NCBI GenBank assembly: GCA_000697475.1
Contig: JNEU01000829.1
Location: 40,926 to 104,925 of the forward strand
DNA: 64,000 nucleotides
DNA from: Lichtheimia corymbifera B2541
Lineage: Eukaryota > Mucoromycota > Mucoromycetes > Mucorales > Lichtheimiaceae
Direction of reading: 5' to 3'
Below, in pieces: positions 21,838 through 34,074 of this stretch (position 1 is the first letter of the stretch; every line of letters begins with the position of its first letter). The notes beneath the pieces are model-generated. The model saw only the letters and a list, made by a program, of their open reading frames with translations, did no database searches and was not told the DNA's origin. Made by a program: the position numbers and the translations under genes.

Positions 21838-23525
21838 CTAACTATTTGTATTTCCACCTGCTCCCTAAAAGAGACGTTGATGATGAGTGTACGAGCCGCT
21901 GTATGCAGTGTCCATCGACTTACGGGATGTCCAAATGCAAACCACCAAACCAGGATGGCAATCACTACACAAATAATAATCACAAGCACCAAGCAGCACC
22001 ATTTTTTCTAAAGCGGCCGACTCGCATTAACGAAAAAGATGCATCCTCGAACCTCGCCAACAACTTACATGGCGTGTTGCACGTGCACTTGCAATAGCCC
22101 TTGTAAGGAATGTGTTGCCTTGTTTTAAATCTCCAACTGTGTTCTCTGCATGTTGCTCGATATTGGTTACTGTTTCGCCTTGCTGCTCCACCATCATTTG
22201 CATATCTGAAAAGAGTTGATGGAGTTCCTTGAATGTTCCAACGTCGTCAGCTTTTATGCACATTTCCTTTATCCCATCCCCAAAGCATTACCAATATGGT
22301 CTTTTCAATGTGCTTAATGTCGTCATGACGTGTTTGTACTTCTGATAATACTGCTCTTGCTTGGTTGGTTCGGGTCGCATGCATCAACTATGCATAGGAT
22401 AAACGTGAGCAAAAAAGACTAGTAGGGTCCATGATCAGTGATACCTACTGATTGGGCAAACACCTGAGGAGAATCATCCGAATCTATAAATCGATCGACC
22501 TCTTCTTGTGTAGCATTTGGCTTTACTGTAGAGGATGGTTTGAGTACTTCCTACTCTCGCTCACTGGATGTCTCTCTTTTTATATATACCAATCCTGATT
22601 TGACGTTCTACACGTTGTCGATATTTTTGGTCATAAAGACGCTCCACATCCTGATATCTTTGAATCGTCTCCAAGAATCGTTTTCTCAATGCAGCTGTCT
22701 TTATAAAAGCCTTTCAGCCTAACGCTTTGGTGATCCACGTTTTATATATGTATGTACCTGAGATTGACGAATTTGTGCATCCGATGCATTTCCAGCCCTC
22801 GCATTGGCCACCTGTAATTCTATCCAAACATTCCTTTGTTTATCTCATCATGATTTACATTGGTCAACCTGCATACCTTTGAGCCTATTTTTGATATCCA
22901 AATTACGTTTCTGTGTTTCTCTTTTCAACGTGGCCAAGTCTCTTGAAATGTAGCGTGATTGTTCTTCGTTAAAACTCATCAGTGCAGACGTGTGTAGTCT
23001 TTCGATGCGATCCACATTATCGCTTACTGCCCCAACCTCATTCTTGATATCGTCAACCTATGCATGCATGTGCTTTGGTAAATATCTCCTACTTTTTAAA
23101 GTAACTATGGGCCTTATGATACCTCGTGAAAAAACCCATCCATTGTATCCAATTGGGGTGGTGGACGTGATGGTGGAGGTGCTGCTGCCATGGGTGGTGA
23201 CTGTTGTTGTTGTTGTCGTCCTCCACCACCAGCATAACTTGGAGGAGAACGCATTTCATATGATTCGTGAGGATTATAGCCGGCAGATGGTTGATTACGT
23301 GCACCATAATTATTTCCTCCTGATCGAAAAGTGGCAGCAGGTGGACGTTGTGGACCAAAGTCCTCGCTTCAAAACGCGTGCATTAGATATGGATGAACGT
23401 GTTGTGTCGATGATCTAGGTACCTGTCGTCACCCTTCTTTTCATATTAGTATCCAATCCATGATGATGATGACAATGTTATTTAATTACCCTTAATTCAG
23501 CGGTGCGGTCTCTGTAAAAAGACAT
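21838..23525 (-). CDS. SSO1: Plasma-membrane t-SNARE, Sso1/syntaxin-1 type
   Basis: Sso syntaxins drive fusion of secretory vesicles with the plasma membrane. The protein begins MSFYRDRTAELR, then a Pro/Gly/Gln-rich linker. Next comes MDGFFHEVDDIKNEVGAVSD, the start of the Habc region with its usual DxFFxEV form. After further exons the SNARE helix reads ELHQLFSDMQMMVEQQGETV, with the central Gln of Q-SNAREs in VEQQGE. The tail anchor is KKWCCLVLVIIICVVIAILV. The last intron is placed after FAFGHP (GTAAGT); the final exon gives GAGGNTNS and the TAG at 21838-21840. About eight exons. The exon near 23360-23490 is the least certain, because more than one acceptor restores the frame. It is divergent from ferrochelatase. 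Confidence 0.9.
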
Positions 23526-23832
23526 GATATACAAAAAAGAAAGGAAGAATTGGCCACCACTTGCAAATGGACCGGCACAAAAATGATATGGATTCGCAAG
23601 CCAACCGGTGCTGCTAGATATCCAAAGGGATAGGGTGGGATTGGATCGGCAAGACAATAGACGTACACATTATCATCACCATCATGCTGCATCTTCCATT
23701 CAAATTGTTGTTGTATAACGTGAGATCTCTCTTGTGTTCGCAGCTATAAATTCGATCGACGCTCAGTTGACTCAGTCCTTGCGCCGATTGTCCCCACTCT
23801 TTTCCTCTTTCTTTAAACTTTTTTGACACGCC
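23526..23832. promoter_or_regulatory. Divergent promoter between syntaxin and ferrochelatase
   Basis: A 307-base gap separates two genes pointing outward, so it carries both promoters. No specific element was identified. Confidence 0.5.
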
Positions 23833-25310
23833 ATGTTTGCTCGTTATGCGTTTGGTAGATTTTATCCTTTTATTCCATGATCATCCTCTTGATACTAATC
23901 TATTCAACCAGCACGTTCTCATGTGCCCCTGACAACACCTTCGGCAAGGATAGCAGCCTTCAATCGTGTCACCACCACGATGCGTCACTTTAGTACAGCA
24001 AAGAAACCGTAAGCACACACGCACACATACCCTACGTGTTTTCTTTCTCTCCTCTTACATACAATGACCACGCCCTAGACCAACTGCTGTATTGCTCACC
24101 AACATGGGTGGTCCAGAAACACTTGACGACGTTCACGATTTCCTGCTCAACTTGTTTTCCGATCGCGATATTATGAAACTGCCATTACAAAAGCACCTTG
24201 CAAAGTACATTGCCAATCGACGTACACCCAGTATCAAGGAACAATATGCACAAATCGGTGGAGGATCGCCCATTCTAGCGTGGACACAGAAGCAAGGTGA
24301 AGCCATGGAAAAGATCTTGGATAAGATCTCTCCCGAAACAGGTAATAAATGATGATGGCATAGCAACCAACGCCAATTGTATTCACATGGATACGGCAGC
24401 TCCTCACAAGCATTACATTGCATTCCGTTACGTCAAACCATCCACGGATATGGCGCTTGAGGAGATGAAAAAGGATGGCGTGCAACGTGCCGTGGTATTT
24501 ACTCAATATCCACAATATTCATGTTCAACCACTGGGAGCAGCTTGAACGAGTTACACAGAGGCATTGTCAGGGCTGGTATGGAAGATTTGGATTGGAGCA
24601 TCATTGACCGATGGCCAAAACATCCTGGATTCATCGAGGTATGTATATATACACCAACAACAACAATGAATGACTAAGCATGCCTACGATATAGGCTGTA
24701 GCAAAACGCATTGAAGCCAAGTTACAAGAATACCCACCTGAAGAACGTGACAATGCTGTGATTCTGTTTTCGGCCCATTCATTGCCGATGTCCGTGGTCA
24801 ATCGAGGTGACACATATCCATCGGAAGTGGCCCACACGGTGCATCAAGTCATGGAGCGTCTTGGTCAAAAGTATCAATATCGTTTGGTTTGGCAATCCCA
24901 AGTGGGTCCTCAACCTTGGCTTGGTCCTCAAACATCCGATGCTATCAAGGGCTATGGCGAGGCTGGCAAAAAGAACCTTTTGCTTGTTCCCATTGCATTC
25001 ACCACAGATCATATTGAAACCTTGTTTGAACTGGATCTTGAATATGGAAAGGAGGCTGAAGAGGTAAATGCGTGCTTGTCGTCATGGAATAGTGGGATTC
25101 ATTGCTGTTATTTAGGCTGGTATCACTGGATTCAAGCGTGCCGAATCACTGAATGATGATCCTACTTTTGTCCAAGCCATGGCCGATATCGTCAAGGAAC
25201 ATCTCCAAGAGGGTGGAATTGTATCAAAGCAGTGGTATTTACGTTGCCCAGGATGCACATTTGATAGCTGTGGAACTACAAGAGAGTTTTTCGCTTCAAA
25301 AGAAAAATAA
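23833..25310 (+). CDS. HEM15: Ferrochelatase, mitochondrial, with [2Fe-2S] cysteines
   Basis: Ferrochelatase inserts Fe(II) into protoporphyrin IX, the last step of haem synthesis, at the matrix face of the mitochondrial inner membrane. A presequence rich in Arg and Thr ([16 protein letters not shown]) is split by the first intron. The core starts [12 protein letters not shown]. It has the [16 protein letters not shown] segment, the active-site [15 protein letters not shown] and [13 protein letters not shown], all typical. The C-terminus has CPGCTFDSC, a C-x2-C-x4-C pattern. With the Cys in YSCST this makes the four ligands of the [2Fe-2S] cluster known in animal and fission-yeast enzymes and absent from baker's yeast. 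Six exons with clear GT-AG sites. Stop TAA at 25308-25310. Normal length. Confidence 0.95.
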
Positions 25311-25577
25311 ACGCGCGTGGATACAACAGTCTTTGTGCATCATCCTATCTTGGATTTATTAGCCATGTCAACAAAAGTTGAAGCGGTTGCTGGAAGTGAT
25401 AAGGGAGGTCTATCAAAATGGGATATCTTTATAGGAAGTGGATGTAGTTTTCCGATAGTAGTCGATAGGTGTAAAATATCCCTATCAAATATAGTGTTAT
25501 GAAAGACAGTTCTTATTGGTATGCTAAGTTGGTATGAAGAAAGAAAAACATATTACACTACTACAGTAGAAACTCTA

Positions 25578-28325
25578 TTATAAAATGGCACGTCGTTTGA
25601 TGGCAGCTGCAACACCTTGAGATGAGGATGCCTTTTCTTGTTGGCGCATCATTAATAATCCACCAGCCGCTTCGCCAGCATGGGACAAACGACCTGCAGG
25701 CCGTTGTTGCTGTAATAGTGCATCATCACCACCACCACCCTTGCCACCACGATGGACTTGATCTGGCATACATAACGAATCACGTGAGCCATAACGTACT
25801 TTGACTTGGGCAGCAATCTTGACTTTGCGTTCCACGGCTGCTTGTTGTTGTGGGTCACCACTGACACCATTTGCATACACTGTGTGCTTTTCCACGCTAC
25901 TACTATCCGATGTTGTTCCACCACCAGTAACGACACCTGCTGGGGCTTCAGGTGGCAATACACCCACCAAGTTGCCTTGAGAACGACGATGTCGATGCTG
26001 TCGTGTTGTCAGTTCCTGAATAGGACTAGGTGCTTGTGGGACACCCATGGATTGGGCACGTGATCGTTTGGAGGTAGCAGCCTTAGCAGCCACTTCAAGC
26101 GCTTGCACATGGTTATCAGCATGACCACCACTCGTACTTGAACTGCTAGCTTGTGAGCCGGATATCTCATTCATTTCAGTAGTAGTAGTCGCTTGCTGCT
26201 GTTGTTGTTGTTGGTGCAATTTCATGGCGGCTTTCATATGAACTTCAGGCACATATGGTTCGGTAAATGGTTCACCAGTGATGAAGGGATGATAGCGTGC
26301 TTGTATGGGAGTCCATCGATTCAGAGGATTGAGTTGTAGTAAGCCTTGTAAAAAGTCAACCAAAGCACGTCTGACTTGTTGATCTATAGGGGGTGGAGGA
26401 GGTGCTCATGAGTCAAGCAGCTTTCATCCTAAGTAGCAACCACAAACCTCGTTGACGTTCTTGCTCATCCAATGGTGCTGGTGGTAACTGTGTGGCTGAT
26501 GCTGATGATGTTCCTGAACGTGGTCTGGGCGTGTAATTCATAATGAGATCTGGTAATGTCCTCTGAGGAAAGTAACGTTTGCCTGGCAACTCCATCTTGT
26601 GCTGCTCTTTGCTGTACTGTTCTCTGTTTTTCATCGTATACACGCGTTTGCCAGAGGATTCATCCACGTTGTAGAATTGCTTTGTGCCTTTGCCGATTTC
26701 CAACATATCTTGTGGTGGATCGCTACATAAAAACGTTGTCGATTAAACATCGTGCCCAAAAAGTACACGTTTGTTGCTTACCCAAGCATCTCGACAATGC
26801 GACTGAGTTGGTTATATTCGGAGCTACCAGCAAACAATGGGATACCAATAAACAATTCGGCGACAATACATCCAAGTGACCACATGTCGATAGCTGAAGT
26901 GTATTGTAAACCGAGAATGACTTCAGGTGACCGGTAAAAGCGGGATTGGATATAAGTATAGATGCGACTGGATTCATGACATGCTGATCCAAAGTCAATG
27001 ACCTTGATGGAAGGCGACTTGACACTATGAATGAGAGCGTCAATAAGGATGTTACACGCGTGATGTCATTCTATACCTTTTCAACAACACATTCTCGGGT
27101 TTGAGGTCACAATGGATGATCCGTGCACTTTTCAAGAGAGCCAAGGTATCGAGCAATTGTAAAGCAAACACACGCACCAGATTGAGAGACACGCCACGAT
27201 AGCTGTTTTGCTTAATAAGCTCATAGAGGTTGAATGATAATAGCTCAAAGACGAGACATAAATGGTTCTTGTGATTGAATGTGTGCTGCAATTGCAATAT
27301 GTGATCTTCATGCTCCGGTCCAAGCTTTTGGCTCAGCTAAATAGTAGGTGTGTGTAAATGTGATGGCTCCATGCAAACCTTGTGCACCCACACACACACT
27401 AACCTGTTTCAATATTTCGACTTCCATTCTGCTCTGGGTACGATACGCTGGTTTGTTCTTGATCACCTTGACCGAATATAATTGACCATTGCTGATTCTC
27501 TCGCACTTTACGACCTGTCCAAAGGTTCCTTGACCCAAGAGATCAATCACACGATACCTATCATACAGGACAATGAATTTTATTGTCAAAACCCCTCATC
27601 ATTTCCACTTACTGATATTCTTTGTCATCACCCAGGATATCGTTCACTCGCAAGATATAATCGTGATTCTCGTTATCATATCCATCATTCTTGGCTGGTT
27701 TACTTGGCTTGGTGAGGACACGCTTTGGATTGACATCTGCAGCATCGTACAGGTATCGAGTATCGAGCTTGGCGTAGGTATTGGCGAGTTTGGTTGTTAA
27801 TGCATAGAGAGGCTTATAGGTAGCCATATTCTACGTATGAAATGAATCTTCCATCCATGTCTATTAGAATAATAAAATACCTTTTCTCGAACAAGGATCT
27901 TGGGTCGTTGACCATAGGTGACTCGCTGGAATCCTTTGATCACATTATGACCATGGGGTGGCCATTGCTCTCCAAGTGTCATGCTTGGCTCTACGAGGGT
28001 CGAATAATAAGGTGCACCTCTTGGATGATGATGGTGTATCCGATACATGTCTTCATCGGCTGCTGAGTCCCAACTGGGTTCTGCATAAGTTGAAAGAGAG
28101 AGAGAACGATAAGCATAAGAGCCGACGACGACGACGACGAATGACTCTCATTGGAAACAAGAAAAAACACCCACCTCTTCGCGACAATGTTGTTTTGGAA
28201 TGCATGGAGGACATGGAATCACGACCTCTTTGTCGTGTGGATGGCGCATGTTGCTTTGTAATGTTGCCTGGGCCTGCCAGGGAAGCAGTATAAAAAGGAG
28301 GTTGCTTTGGATAAGTGGTATACAT
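25578..28325 (-). CDS. YAK1: Dual-specificity kinase Yak1 (DYRK family)
   Basis: Yak1 is a stress and nutrient kinase that acts opposite to PKA/TOR signalling. The start, [15 protein letters not shown], is followed by a disordered N-terminus and a conserved pre-kinase region ([14 protein letters not shown]). The kinase has the glycine loop [10 protein letters not shown], the VAIK-like SVKVIKN, the catalytic loop [17 protein letters not shown], and the DYRK activation loop [13 protein letters not shown], whose second Tyr is autophosphorylated in the family. A Gln/Ser/Thr-rich C-terminal tail ends RRAIL. About eight exons; the first intron contains a GTC microsatellite. The start is the first ATG giving an in-frame join to the second exon. 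No residue needed for activity is missing. Confidence 0.93.
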
Positions 28326-28486
28326 TTGGGAATAAAAAACAAATGCTTATGTACAAAAGTGGGGCGTGGAGGAAATGTTTGCGTGTGAAAAGAACAAGAA
28401 AGGGGCAGGGGAAAGAAAGAAAAAACACTAGCAAAATACTGGAAGCAAGAGAGAGAGAAAATGCAAGCTGTTTTCGGTTTACCAAA

Positions 28487-31400
28487 TCAGGATATTTCTG
28501 GTGAACAGCTGCTGCTACCATGGCTTGATCGGTTATCTTGCTTGCCATCTGTACTTGATGCTCTTAAAATATGCTCTTGAGATGTTCCAGCCTTTTCTAT
28601 ATTGCCTATTTTTGCAAAAGTGGATGTTGCTGCATCATTGGATTGAGTAAGAGTAGTAGCAGAAGTAGGTTTCCATGGAAACAAGCGAGTTAAAAGACCA
28701 CGTTTTGGTTCTTGATGGTTGTTTGTGGTCCGTCGTTTGACCGACTCGGCTCTTTTTAAAAGTTGCATCAAGTCTTTTGCAACCACCACATGACTTGCAT
28801 AATGCCGCCTTGAGAATCGTTTGGATGCTGGTACTGCTGCTGCTGTAGTAGCACCACCCCCACCCACCTCACCACCAGCCTTTACAGGTAGCCACAGTTG
28901 TGGCAATATACCAATCAATGCCGGGTTGGCGTAGGCTTTGAGTCCCGTGTCCAACACACCTGGATTGAGTTCCATGGGAGGTTGTCGATAATCCGTGTAA
29001 CGATCTGGGATAGCTGCATAGTCATCTTCATCCAAAATCACTCGTCGTACATGTCGTTTACGACTAGAGGATGGCGATGATACCATTTGTGATGCCATTC
29101 TCGTTGCTTTTCTCCATCGTTCACGTGCTGCTTCTGATGCTTCTTCATCTTCATCATCACTGCTACTGCTACCGTGATTACCGTCGTCGTCAGTCGTATC
29201 GTATGCATCATCATCGTCATCACTCATCATGCCGCCACCGCCACCAGGTAATTGATCGGTCTTATCACGTAGAACCTGCATTGGTAAATGCTTGCTGTTG
29301 CGATCAAATGCAGCATCCATGCCCAATTTAAAGAGCACAGTGAATACAATCAGTGGTACACACAATGCAGCAAGCGTAAAAAAACTCTTGAGCACAAAGA
29401 TGCCAGTCATTGTCAATTGAAAGAGGATCATGCCAAGAATGATGCGTGGAAACACCATGGTCCATGCACCTCCCACTGCATCAAACGGTTGAAAATACAC
29501 TATAAGAGAAGCGAAGATTATAAGCTCACAAGCAAACATCCATGTCTTTATGTCATCCTTACCATACAACAACTGGTACTTGTAGACCACATAGGCAATG
29601 CAGAAATAAATGGTGCCAAAAAGAAGGATAATGGGTGAGATGGAGGAATATTCAAGTACAATGATAAATATGAGTAGCAGTGGTGGATAGCCTGTGCCAT
29701 AATTGAATGCCCATGGTGCTCGATTGCTGGCATAGTCTCGAGGAGTTTTACACAAAAAGACGTGCGAGAAACCGCGGATGATCAATGCACCAAATAAGAG
29801 CAAGCTGAGCGGCATCCTGCATGGAAATGGTAATAAATCAGTACGACACCATGCAGGGGGTGTCCTCTAGCTTTGGCCACACACGCACTCTATGGACTTA
29901 CAAAAGCATCCCTTGCAATACGGTATAATTGATAAAGAAAGGCGCAACCTGCACATATAATTAAGTATACACAACTCACCTCCATCCATACTGCTGTTGT
30001 TATCTTACCGCTGGCAGGGTGGTACCCAACAAATTAGCTACGGCGGCGGGGTGGTTCCACAATTGTTCCAGAGTCTTGGTAATCGTGCTGGCAATGGTAA
30101 ATACCAATAGCACGTTGAACAAGAGAAAGAAAAAGTATCTAGAAGGGTAGTACAACGTGTTAGATAGTGAAGGCTATCATAGATATAAATGAGATGATAC
30201 ATGCTTGCTGAATGTGGCTTCGGCAATTGCACTGCGTGAACGTAATCCTTGGATAATACCTAGGGCTAAGAGTAGTACGTAGGTGATCCATGTCAATACA
30301 TACGTATGATGATCTTTGGTTGTACTACACGTACCATCAAAGATCAAAGGCAACACTGCCATAAACACGTTGACAGCTATCGTTGGCAAAAGTCCTTGTA
30401 GGATGTTTTGAAGAAACACCGAATCATCTGCTGCAGCGACAAGTTGAGGAAACACGCGTTCCAGAGCATCAAGACTGGTAAGGGTGGAGAATGCTGATAT
30501 CGGGGCAATCCAAAAGAAGGATAAGAGAATGGTCACTGCCCAAACAAAGAGCTCTCGCACCAATCTTTCTCGTCCACGCACAGAGATATTGGACCATAGC
30601 ACATCACGAGGCTCAAAAGTCATCACTGTGCGACAATTGAATGGCTCAGGGTGAATGGCGATTTGGGATGCAATCAACTAGATACAAGATGAATATATAT
30701 ACATCCAATCTCAAAATCCATTTAACTTACAGCGCTCGCCATATGCTTAAAGGTGACAAATCCCACATTGGTCATTTCAAAGGTGGATGATTCTCTTGCT
30801 TCGAGTACTTTTTGATCCAAGTCGTTGAATTGTTCGGTGTAATACTGTATGGCATTCACCTGCTTTCCCCAAAGCCCCAGAAACCCTGTTCTTATTTTTG
30901 GGAGCTTCTTGGTCAAAAGGGAAGCTGCCATGGCGGACTCTCGTTCCATGAATTCGATGGGGTCGCTATTGTTGGTCATGCTGAGATGATTTAAAATCTG
31001 ATCAGGATCGTATCCAGGTACTTTGCACGGGTTGCCCCAATATTGCGTATAGGCTGTTTCAAGCTTTTGCAAGGCGCGTGCACGTTTTCTGAGCAATGAA
31101 TTGAGATGATGTAAATGGCGTACAATATGTGCGTTATTGACTGGACCGATATTGAGATGAGAGTAATACTCGGCCAAGGCGTCGTCGGTGCGTAACGGAT
31201 GAGGAATACCGGTAACCACCACTGTACGACTGGAAAGCGTTTTTCTCATACGAAGCAAGTAACGTGCACGTAGATCAAGAAACGAGCGGAAATTCCGATG
31301 CAGGAAAAAGAAGGTCAGGAAACAAAAAAAGTAGGTGAAACACAAGTAGGCAATGAGATAATTGGACCCATCTTCTAACACAGTGATAGCCAATTCATCC

Positions 31401-32044
31401 AGCTGCCCAGTGACATTTGCATGGGTGGCATTTCCTGTTGTAACGCTGATAGGCACAAGTGTAACTACGCCGAAAAACGAGCACACACCAAATAATTTGA
31501 TTGCCATTGTGATAAACTGGAGGATCTATATGTAATAAGGAGAAGGTAAGTAAAGGAGAGAGCGTTGTAAAGCACGTGGATATATGTCTCATACCACCAC
31601 AGCATCCAAACCGACTTTATCCATCACCTCTTGATGATCGATTTTGATCAAAGGGATGATCCAGCCGAAAAACGAATTGGGAAGTTCAGGAGGCTTATGT
31701 CTGCATATATGTATCTTTTGTAAACAGCGTGTTGCTTCTTTGGCAGCTTTTGACCTAACCTTTTCATGTTCATTCGTGGAGCGAATATCACAGACCAGCT
31801 TGGCCTTGGTGGATCAAAAAAGTTAGGAGTGCTTGTTGGTGAGAACCGTCATCATTATTATTACAGCTTACCGTGGTCGTAAAAAGCAAAACACAAGAAA
31901 GCAAAGTAACCCAATACTCGCACACACCAACAATTGTGTGATCAATCCACTTTGATTCCGAGCACTGTAGGCCGAGGTACCTGGAACATCCTCAAACCCA
32001 TCACCGATATCAAAAAAAGGAACCCCACGCTTCTCCAGTGTCAT
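28487..32044 (-). CDS. CSC1/TMEM63 family osmosensitive cation channel (DUF221)
   Basis: Proteins of this family are mechanically or osmotically gated calcium-permeable channels related to TMEM16. The N-terminus is short, then a membrane helix (QLLVCASIGLLCFLVFCFL) and conserved RPK. Further on are a cytosolic loop with RTVVVTGIPHPLR, the RRM-like soluble insert, and FVTFKHMASA. The hallmark region EPRDVLWSNISVRGRERLVR starts the DUF221 pore domain, with about nine more helices including ILLSFFWIAPISAFSTLTSL. The C-terminal cytosolic tail is long and acidic, with an Asp/Ser cluster near 29150-29230. About ten exons. The ATG at 32042-32044 is the first in frame. Roughly 1,000 aa, usual for fungi. 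Substrate and gating are inferred from the family only. Confidence 0.9.
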
Positions 32045-32672
32045 TGTTGGAGGAGCAACCAAACACAAGAGGAGAAGGCGATAAGGAAGAAAAGAGGAGA
32101 AAGAGAAACAAAAGGCCAGGATCAGAATTACAGAAAGGTATGTTATTCCACCGCCACCACGTCACCCTGCATGATACATCATTGGCTTTGACACGGAAAG
32201 GCAAAAGCGTTACACCATCAGGTGCCACCCATGCATTGATAAGCAACGGAGGTGATGTATCCGGAAAGCGCTACATGTTTATGTATGATCCCTAATAAGA
32301 CTATTCATCACTCTTCTTGTCGCTTTTGCATTGATTCAATTTTGCTCTTATCTGCATACCATTATTTGATTGATTGATTAAACATCAACAAACATCGGGT
32401 ACAACGTGAGTGGGATGCTGGACCTCTTTGTCCTCCCAATAAGAATTGCCATTGTTGGGCTTTATATTACACAAATGCCGCATCAACTACCATTGCAGTA
32501 GCAGCCTGAGTTTATAATCACTTTAGCTCGCCGAGAAACACCTCTTTACATTGAAGCCAACCACACCCACCAATCCCGCATTAAAAACTTGTTCTTCCAA
32601 TGATATAGTAATGATTAAGAAAATGAATATATCCTAGCTAGCAGGCGTATACAATGATGATGGTGATGATGA
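32045..32672. other. Intergenic, CSC1 promoter side and VAP 3' flank
   Basis: The region holds open frames on both strands next to the CSC1 start that lack family similarity. GA-rich sequence at 32069-32115 lies just upstream of the CSC1 ATG. Nothing else seen. Confidence 0.5.
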
Positions 32673-33635
32673 TTAGGAGGAGGAGGAGGAAAGGGAAAGA
32701 AGAACCCAAGCAAAAACAAAAGCGACAAGCGCAACCAAGGCAACGATGTATGGAGGATAGCCTGTCGATTCGATCCGAGTTTCTTTGACAAAAGTGGTTG
32801 TAGTTGGAGGTTCGTCATTGTCCTTGTTGATGTTACGTTGTCGAAGATGGGAAATCTCTCCTTGGTATGCTTCCAGTTTTTGTTGCATTTCCTTCAACTG
32901 TTTCCTTGCTTGTGCCAATGCATCCTCGTTCTTTTCTTCGGCTGCTGCTGCTGACACGGATAACAGTGATGATTCATTCGCAGTGACCGATGATACTTCC
33001 ATATTCTCCTCCTCTTGATGTTCTTGTGGTGCTGGTGCTGGTAATGTGCTATCCGGTTGTCGATATTCACATCTCAACTTGGTCTGATTAATGCGTGATT
33101 TTTCCGTAGATTCAATGCGACTCCACTGTAAAAAGATGAGGATAAGGATTACTGCCCGCCCGCCCGTGTCCTTTGACTACTAAAATTGGTCTTACCGTTG
33201 CATGCAAGTCAGCCATAGCGTCTGCTGCGTCGACGGTGGCACTGAGGATAAGGAACTTGTCTTTGCATGGCTTCTCAAGAGGAGGTTCTTCCTTAAACGC
33301 TTGGAGATAGACTATGTATGATTCATTGCTTAGCAACAATAAACGAAAACGCGTGCAACGACGACAAGTGTTTTTACCTTCTACTTGAACTTTTGAATGA
33401 GGCTCGACGCGACCTACATTGGGACGGACACAATAAAGCTTGGGTGCTGTTGTCTTGACTTTGAATATAATAGGCTCGGAACCGGTGTTTTCGAGTGAAA
33501 GGTGGTTCTTCACCATGCGTGTCAATGGTCCTATTGAATCGGTTAAGCAACACAATAAAGTCTAGGAAGGGCAATGGAGTATGCTGAATTACGTTCAAAT
33601 GACAGTAGATGCGATGGTTCCACTTTTAGTGACAT
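32673..33635 (-). CDS. SCS2: VAMP-associated protein (VAP/Scs2), ER contact-site tether
   Basis: VAP proteins sit in the ER membrane and bind FFAT-motif partners at membrane contact sites. The MSP domain spans the first 120 residues: MSLKVEPSHLLSFE joined by an intron to PLTRMVKNHLSLENTGSEPI, then FKVKTTAPKLYCVRPNVGRV, which contains the FFAT-binding lysines, and QAFKEEPP, DKFLILS. A charged linker and a coiled coil (ARKQLKEMQQKLEAYQGEIS) follow. The C-terminal tail anchor is YIVALVALVAFVFAWVLLSL plus a run of serines. Four or five exons. The serine run at the very end comes from a TCC/TCA microsatellite next to the stop at 32673-32675. Confidence 0.93.
32674..32692. repeat. (AGG)n microsatellite at the VAP 3' end
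   Basis: Tandem AGG units on the plus strand encode the terminal poly-serine of the VAP homologue on the minus strand. Confidence 0.75.
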
Positions 33636-34074
33636 TGTTGAAGCTTGACAATAGGTTACCAAGTGAGAGTTAGAGAGAGAGAAAGGAAGAAGGGAATGCA
33701 CTCCCGGAGGGCTCGGGATTCCATTTGAGCTCGAAATCTCTCACACACCTGCACCCACGCGAGTGGGATTCTGTAACACGGGAGAAAGCCTAAAATCATG
33801 CATTGTTCATAGCAACCCATTTTATACGTACTTGATATCATCCATTGCTTTATTGCCAAACAACAACGTAAGCTACTATCCAAAGTCTTCGCTTCTACTA
33901 TCAACCCAACCCCACCTCCCCAACATGAATTGATTTCATGAAAAGAAAATTAAAATGCACGTGCGGCACGTGCTATGGAAACCACCGACCCCCACGTATG
34001 GCTTATGGCCAAAAATGAATTAGATCCATCTCATCAGGTACCATCATTCAAAGAATGTAAGAATGCATATATTA
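33636..34074. other. Intergenic, nothing recognised
   Basis: This is the promoter side of VAP and the presumed 3' flank of the AAA ATPase. A minus-strand open frame at 33656-33904 has no support. A short CACGTGCGGCACGTG palindrome-like pair lies at 33958-33972. Confidence 0.4.
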
